In this document: one piece after another, positions 60,871 through 64,000 of the stretch
Layout of the letters: every line of letters begins with the position of its first letter
How positions within the stretch are numbered: the stretch's first letter is position 1
Assembly: GCA_963797565.1 (NCBI GenBank)
Contig: CAWCPM010000006.1
Span: 27,661-91,660, forward strand
Length of the DNA: 64,000 nucleotides
Direction of reading: 5' to 3'
DNA from: JAICYJ01 sp963797565
GTDB taxonomy: Bacteria > Actinomycetota > Thermoleophilia > Gaiellales > JAICJC01
Notes under the pieces: generated by a model
What the model saw: the letters and a program-made list of their open reading frames with translations, nothing else
Databases searched by the model: none
Told to the model about the DNA's origin: nothing
Translations under genes and position numbers: made by a program

Positions 60871-62088
60871 TCACCAGCAGCCGATGTCGATCCCGATCCG
60901 GGCCTCCGGGTCGATGCAGCTGCGCAGGTACAGCGCGGCGCCGGGGTCGCCGGTCCATAGCGAGTGCCACCCGTGTCCGTACTGCGAGCGCCCGGCCTCG
61001 ACCTGCTCGATGCAGTGCATGGCGAACCGCCGCGCCCTGTCCAGCCACAGCTGATCGCCCGTTCGCCGGTGCAGCGCCAGGAACGCCAGGCCGTTACCCG
61101 CGGTGCCATGACAGAGTCCCGGCCCCTTACGGAGCGGGCCGGCCGTCCACGTCAGCTCGCCGCCGGCGACCAGCAGCCGGGTGTACTCCGCGTCGTGTGG
61201 GGCGATGCCGGCCAGGGTCGCCACCTGCCCGGGAGCGCCGTGGCACCACTGGGTGCGGATCGGCCTGATCCGGCCCGGGCTGCCGTCCAGCGACTCGCCG
61301 GCCAGCGGCTGCCAGTTGGCGAGGTCGCCGTCGATCACCGCGGTGGCCGTGGACGTGCGCACCGCCTCGCGCTCCAGCTCGGCCGTCCGCTCCGGCCCGA
61401 GCAGCTGCGGCCGGCCCGCCAGGGCGGCGACGTTGCCCGCGAACCCATGGGCCGGGCTGATGTACTGCGAGACGGTGCCGTAGAGCAGCTGCGTCCAGAT
61501 CCGGTAGCCCCACCGCTCGTCCTCGACCCAGCCGCTCCAGACGTCGCCGGCCAGCCGGTTCCAGAGATCCGCCCAGCGCGGGTCGCCGGTACGGTCGAGC
61601 ATCTCGGCCGCGACCAGCAGCGATCCGGGAGCGCCCCACATCACCTCCACGGTCGGGTTCCCGAGGTTCTGCTCGAGCACGCCCAGCAGCAGGTCGCGGC
61701 GGTCCGGATTTGGCGAAAGGCGCTCCGCGACGGCCAGGATGCCCGACCGGCCCAGCCACAGGCCGGGCGCCGCGTCGCCCTTCTCCGGCTCGAAATCTGG
61801 CTCGTCCTGGAACCGCCGGTCGAGCCCGTCGGCGACATCCGCGAAATCACCTTGCGATCCCAACTCGTGAAGCGCCCAGATCACGCCGGCGGCGCCCAGG
61901 TAGAGCCCGCTCAGCGCGCGGCCCTCGTCGCCGTCGACGTCGCGCGCGTGGATCGGCCACAGCGTCTGCGGATCGAACGCCCGCTCGGCGTCCTCCACGA
62001 TCGCGGCGATTGCGGCGGCGGCGCGGCCCTCGTCCCATGACTCTGCGGTCAGCGGCTCATGGCTGGCTGCGTCGAACAGCGTGGTCAC
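60871..62088 (-). CDS. Stand-alone LanC-like protein
   Basis: 405 residues of the alpha/alpha toroid fold. Zinc ligands are Cys and His in Q-W-C-H-G-A-P-G (near 285) and G-L-C-H-G-T-A-G-N (near 330). In lantibiotic pathways LanC closes thioether rings; LanC-like proteins without a pathway are known in bacteria and eukaryotes, some acting on glutathione adducts. No lanthipeptide dehydratase, precursor or protease gene is in the window, so this one is an orphan. The gene diverges from the TetR gene with 147 nt between. Confidence 0.85.
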   Translation of the reverse strand: MTTLFDAASHEPLTAESWDEGRAAAAIAAIVEDAERAFDPQTLWPIHARDVDGDEGRALSGLYLGAAGVIWALHELGSQGDFADVADGLDRRFQDEPDFEPEKGDAAPGLWLGRSGILAVAERLSPNPDRRDLLLGVLEQNLGNPTVEVMWGAPGSLLVAAEMLDRTGDPRWADLWNRLAGDVWSGWVEDERWGYRIWTQLLYGTVSQYISPAHGFAGNVAALAGRPQLLGPERTAELEREAVRTSTATAVIDGDLANWQPLAGESLDGSPGRIRPIRTQWCHGAPGQVATLAGIAPHDAEYTRLLVAGGELTWTAGPLRKGPGLCHGTAGNGLAFLALHRRTGDQLWLDRARRFAMHCIEQVEAGRSQYGHGWHSLWTGDPGAALYLRSCIDPEARIGIDIGCW

Positions 62089-62200
62089 GCTGGCACACTA
62101 CCCGCCCATCGAGTGGCGCGGGTTACGTTCCAAAACCGATGACCGGCGGCGCGACCTGGCCGCCGATTGAGCCGGGAATATTCGTACCGGGCACAAAACT

Positions 62201-62228
62201 GGACTCAGTGCATAAATCCTGCTAGGCT
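62201..62228 (+). promoter_or_regulatory. Predicted promoter of the TetR-MFS operon
   Basis: TGGACT (62201-62206) and TAGGCT (62223-62228) are 16 nt apart, and ATG 62236 follows the -10 box by 7 nt, so the transcript would start at or next to the start codon. Confidence 0.5.
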
Positions 62229-62235
62229 GCTCCGC

Positions 62236-62862
62236 ATGGGTGAGCTGGGGCTACGGGAGCGGAAGAAGCTGCGCACGCGCGAGGCGATCGCGACGGTGGC
62301 CCTCGACCTGTTCGCAGAGCACGGCTACCAGCAGACGACGGTGGCCGAGATCGCTGAGGCGGCGGAGGTCTCCAAGGGCACGCTGTTCGCGTACTTCCCG
62401 TCCAAGGAGGAGATCGTGTTCGCGGACACCTCGCCGCTGCGCGACCAGCTCTGCCATGAGCTCCGCCACCGCAGCAGCGGCCTGTCGGCGGTCGACACGC
62501 TGCGAGTCTTCGTGGCCGACCACATGATCACGCCCGGCCCGCGCGAGCAGCTGCGGGAGCGGCTGATCGCGGAGAATGAGCAGCTGCGCGTACACCAACG
62601 CGCCCGCCTTTCCGAGGTCGAGGACGCGCTGGCCGAGGCGATCGCCGCCGATCTTGGCGAGCCGGCCGATGGGCCGCGGCCGCGGTTCGCCGCGGCAGCA
62701 GCCCTATCGGCGATCGCGATAGCGAAGGCTCAGGCCCGCAGCGTGCATGGGGCCACGGCCTCACGTACGCAGGCGATCGCGGTGCTCGACCAGGCAGCGG
62801 CATTCCTCGAGGGCGGCCTGGCCGCGATCGCCGCCACCCCGGCCCGGCGGCGGACGGCCTGA
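62236..62862 (+). CDS. TetR family transcriptional regulator
   Basis: 208 residues. The N-terminal helix-turn-helix V-A-E-I-A-E-A-A-E-V-S-K-G-T-L-F-A-Y-F-P-S-K-E-E is typical; the C-terminal ligand domain is helical and not similar to a known type. The TGA stop overlaps the ATG of the MFS gene (ATGA at 62860-62864 area), so it most probably represses its own operon and is released by a compound exported by the pump. Confidence 0.9.
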   Translation: MGELGLRERKKLRTREAIATVALDLFAEHGYQQTTVAEIAEAAEVSKGTLFAYFPSKEEIVFADTSPLRDQLCHELRHRSSGLSAVDTLRVFVADHMITPGPREQLRERLIAENEQLRVHQRARLSEVEDALAEAIAADLGEPADGPRPRFAAAAALSAIAIAKAQARSVHGATASRTQAIAVLDQAAAFLEGGLAAIAATPARRRTA

Positions 62863-64000
62863 TGGAGGCCGCACACGAGCATCGCCAGCACTACGGGATC
62901 ACGTTCGCGACCCTGGCCATGGCCGCCATCGTGTACGCGCTGCTGCAGTCGCTGGTGGCGCCGGCGCTGCCGGCCATCCAGGCCGACCTGAACGCGTCCG
63001 CAACGGGCGCCACCTGGATCCTGACGGCCTACCTGCTGAGCGCCTGCGTGGCCACGCCGATCGTGGGCCGGCTGGGTGACATGTTCGGCAAGAAGAAGAT
63101 GCTGGTGATCACGCTCTGGATCCTGGCGCTGGGCACCCTGCTCGCCGCGCTGTCGTCGACCATCGAGCTGATGACCGCGTCCCGCGTGATCCAGGGCATC
63201 GGCGGTGCCGTGTTCCCGCTCGCCTTCTCGATCATCCGCGACGAGTTCCCAAAGCAGCGGATCGCGCACGGCATCGCCATGATTTCGGCCCTGGTCGGCA
63301 TCGGCGGCGGCCTCGGCATCGTGCTGTCTGGTCCCATCGTGGAGCGCCTCGACTACCACTGGCTGTTCTGGCTGCCGCTGGCGGTGCTGATCCCGACCGC
63401 GATCATCACGATGGTGATGATCCCCGAGTCGCCGATCCGCACCCCGGGCAAGGTGGACTGGGCCGGCGGTCTGCTGCTCGCCACCTGGCTGGTGGCGCTG
63501 CTGGTCGCGGTCAGCGAAGGCCCCAGCTGGGGCTGGACGTCGGCTCTCACGATCGGGCTGTTCGTCCTGGCCGTGGTGGCGGTGCTGGTGTGGGTGGTCG
63601 TCGAGTCGCGGATGGCCGAGCCGCTGGTCGACATGACGATGCTGCGCGACCGTCCGGTCTGGGCCACCAACCTCTCGGCCACACTGATCGGCTTTGGCAT
63701 GTTCGCGTCGTTCGTTCTGATCCCGCAGTTCGTGGAGATGCCCAAGTCCACCGGCTACGGGTTCGGCGCCTCGGTCACCGAGGCCGGGCTGTTCCTGCTA
63801 CCCGCCACGATCGGCATGCTGGTGGTGGGGCCGCTGGCGGGCCGCATGTCGGTGACCGTCGGCTCCCGTGTGCCGCTGGCGCTGGGCGGGCTGCTGAGCG
63901 CGATCGCCTGGGTGATGCTGGCGCTGATGCACAGCCAGGATTGGCAGATCTACACGGCCACGTTCGTGATGGGACTCGGCATCGGCCTGGCGTTCGCCTC
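62862..64000 (+). CDS. DHA2-type MFS transporter, 3' end beyond window
   Basis: At least 379 residues are visible; the gene is open at the right border. It begins M-E-A-A-H-E-H-R-Q-H and shows the DHA2 motifs L-Q-S-L-V-A-P-A-L-P-A-I-Q, L-G-D-M-F-G-K-K-K (motif A) and I-Q-G-I-G-G-A-V-F-P-L (motif C region), with 11 or so helices in the visible part. It should export a toxic or signalling compound by proton exchange. The start shares bases with the TetR stop (TGATG), which makes translation coupled. Confidence 0.9.
   Translation, partial: MEAAHEHRQHYGITFATLAMAAIVYALLQSLVAPALPAIQADLNASATGATWILTAYLLSACVATPIVGRLGDMFGKKKMLVITLWILALGTLLAALSSTIELMTASRVIQGIGGAVFPLAFSIIRDEFPKQRIAHGIAMISALVGIGGGLGIVLSGPIVERLDYHWLFWLPLAVLIPTAIITMVMIPESPIRTPGKVDWAGGLLLATWLVALLVAVSEGPSWGWTSALTIGLFVLAVVAVLVWVVVESRMAEPLVDMTMLRDRPVWATNLSATLIGFGMFASFVLIPQFVEMPKSTGYGFGASVTEAGLFLLPATIGMLVVGPLAGRMSVTVGSRVPLALGGLLSAIAWVMLALMHSQDWQIYTATFVMGLGIGLAFA

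Noticed and set aside
1..64000. CRISPR array, rRNA operon or prophage structural genes
   Set aside because: No regularly spaced short repeats, no rRNA-like stretch and no capsid, tail or terminase-like proteins were seen.

Overview
The window is high-G+C bacterial chromosome with dense, short-spaced genes, many GTG starts and start-stop overlaps. The gene content (GH15 trehalase/glucoamylase-type enzymes, PAC2 protein, LLM flavin oxidoreductase, rifampin phosphotransferase, LuxR ATPase regulators, copper amine oxidase) points to a soil actinobacterium, possibly of the Thermoleophilia/Solirubrobacterales type. That placement is inference: no rRNA is present. Several genes have a TAnnnT -10 box only 6-9 nt before the start codon, so leaderless transcripts seem common.

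Layout. 1-8.8 kb: housekeeping and accessory singles (acetyltransferase, MFS and cation/H+ transporters, YcaQ/AlkX-type glycosylase, secreted sedolisin, Nudix, a frameshifted PPOX-type protein, NlpC/P60). 8.8-20 kb: a carbohydrate locus with a GH38 alpha-mannosidase, a complete sugar ABC importer (ATPase, two permeases, lipoprotein binding protein) and, divergently, a copper amine oxidase, an SDR and a GH4 glycosidase. 20-29.4 kb: orphan PAS histidine kinase, PLP decarboxylase, two VOC proteins, AraC regulator, PilZ protein, cupin, nitroreductase, PAC2, LLM oxidoreductase and an amine-oxidase-like flavoprotein.

29.4-36.9 kb is rearranged. Three broken copies of a class-C beta-lactamase-like serine hydrolase lie around a tandem duplication of about 2.79 kb that carries an intact GH15 gene in each copy and a truncated plus an intact NAD(P)H-dependent FMN reductase. 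37-40.3 kb: split transketolase, divergent ArsR regulator with a palindrome overlapping its promoter, and an M42-type peptidase.

40.3-49.2 kb is a probable genomic island. A CAU tRNA gene at 40343-40416 has its 3' 44 nt repeated (43/44) at 49189-49232, as expected for integration into a tRNA gene. The interval carries a fused cNMP-binding/thioredoxin-reductase-like flavoprotein, a GlcG/HbpS protein, an enoyl-CoA hydratase, a DUF3237 protein, a muconolactone-isomerase-like protein, an alpha/beta hydrolase, a VOC protein and a large divergent LuxR ATPase regulator. A related GC palindrome lies upstream of two of its transcription units. No integrase is visible.

49.2-64 kb: secreted protein with a strong terminator and a LexA-type box upstream, a frameshifted GT2, a cupin, a MOSC remnant, rifampin phosphotransferase (His825 conserved), a DHA2-type MFS pump, a C45/Ntn hydrolase, a duplicated-domain protein, envelope proteins, an orphan LanC-like protein, and a TetR regulator overlapping a DHA2 MFS pump that runs off the right edge.
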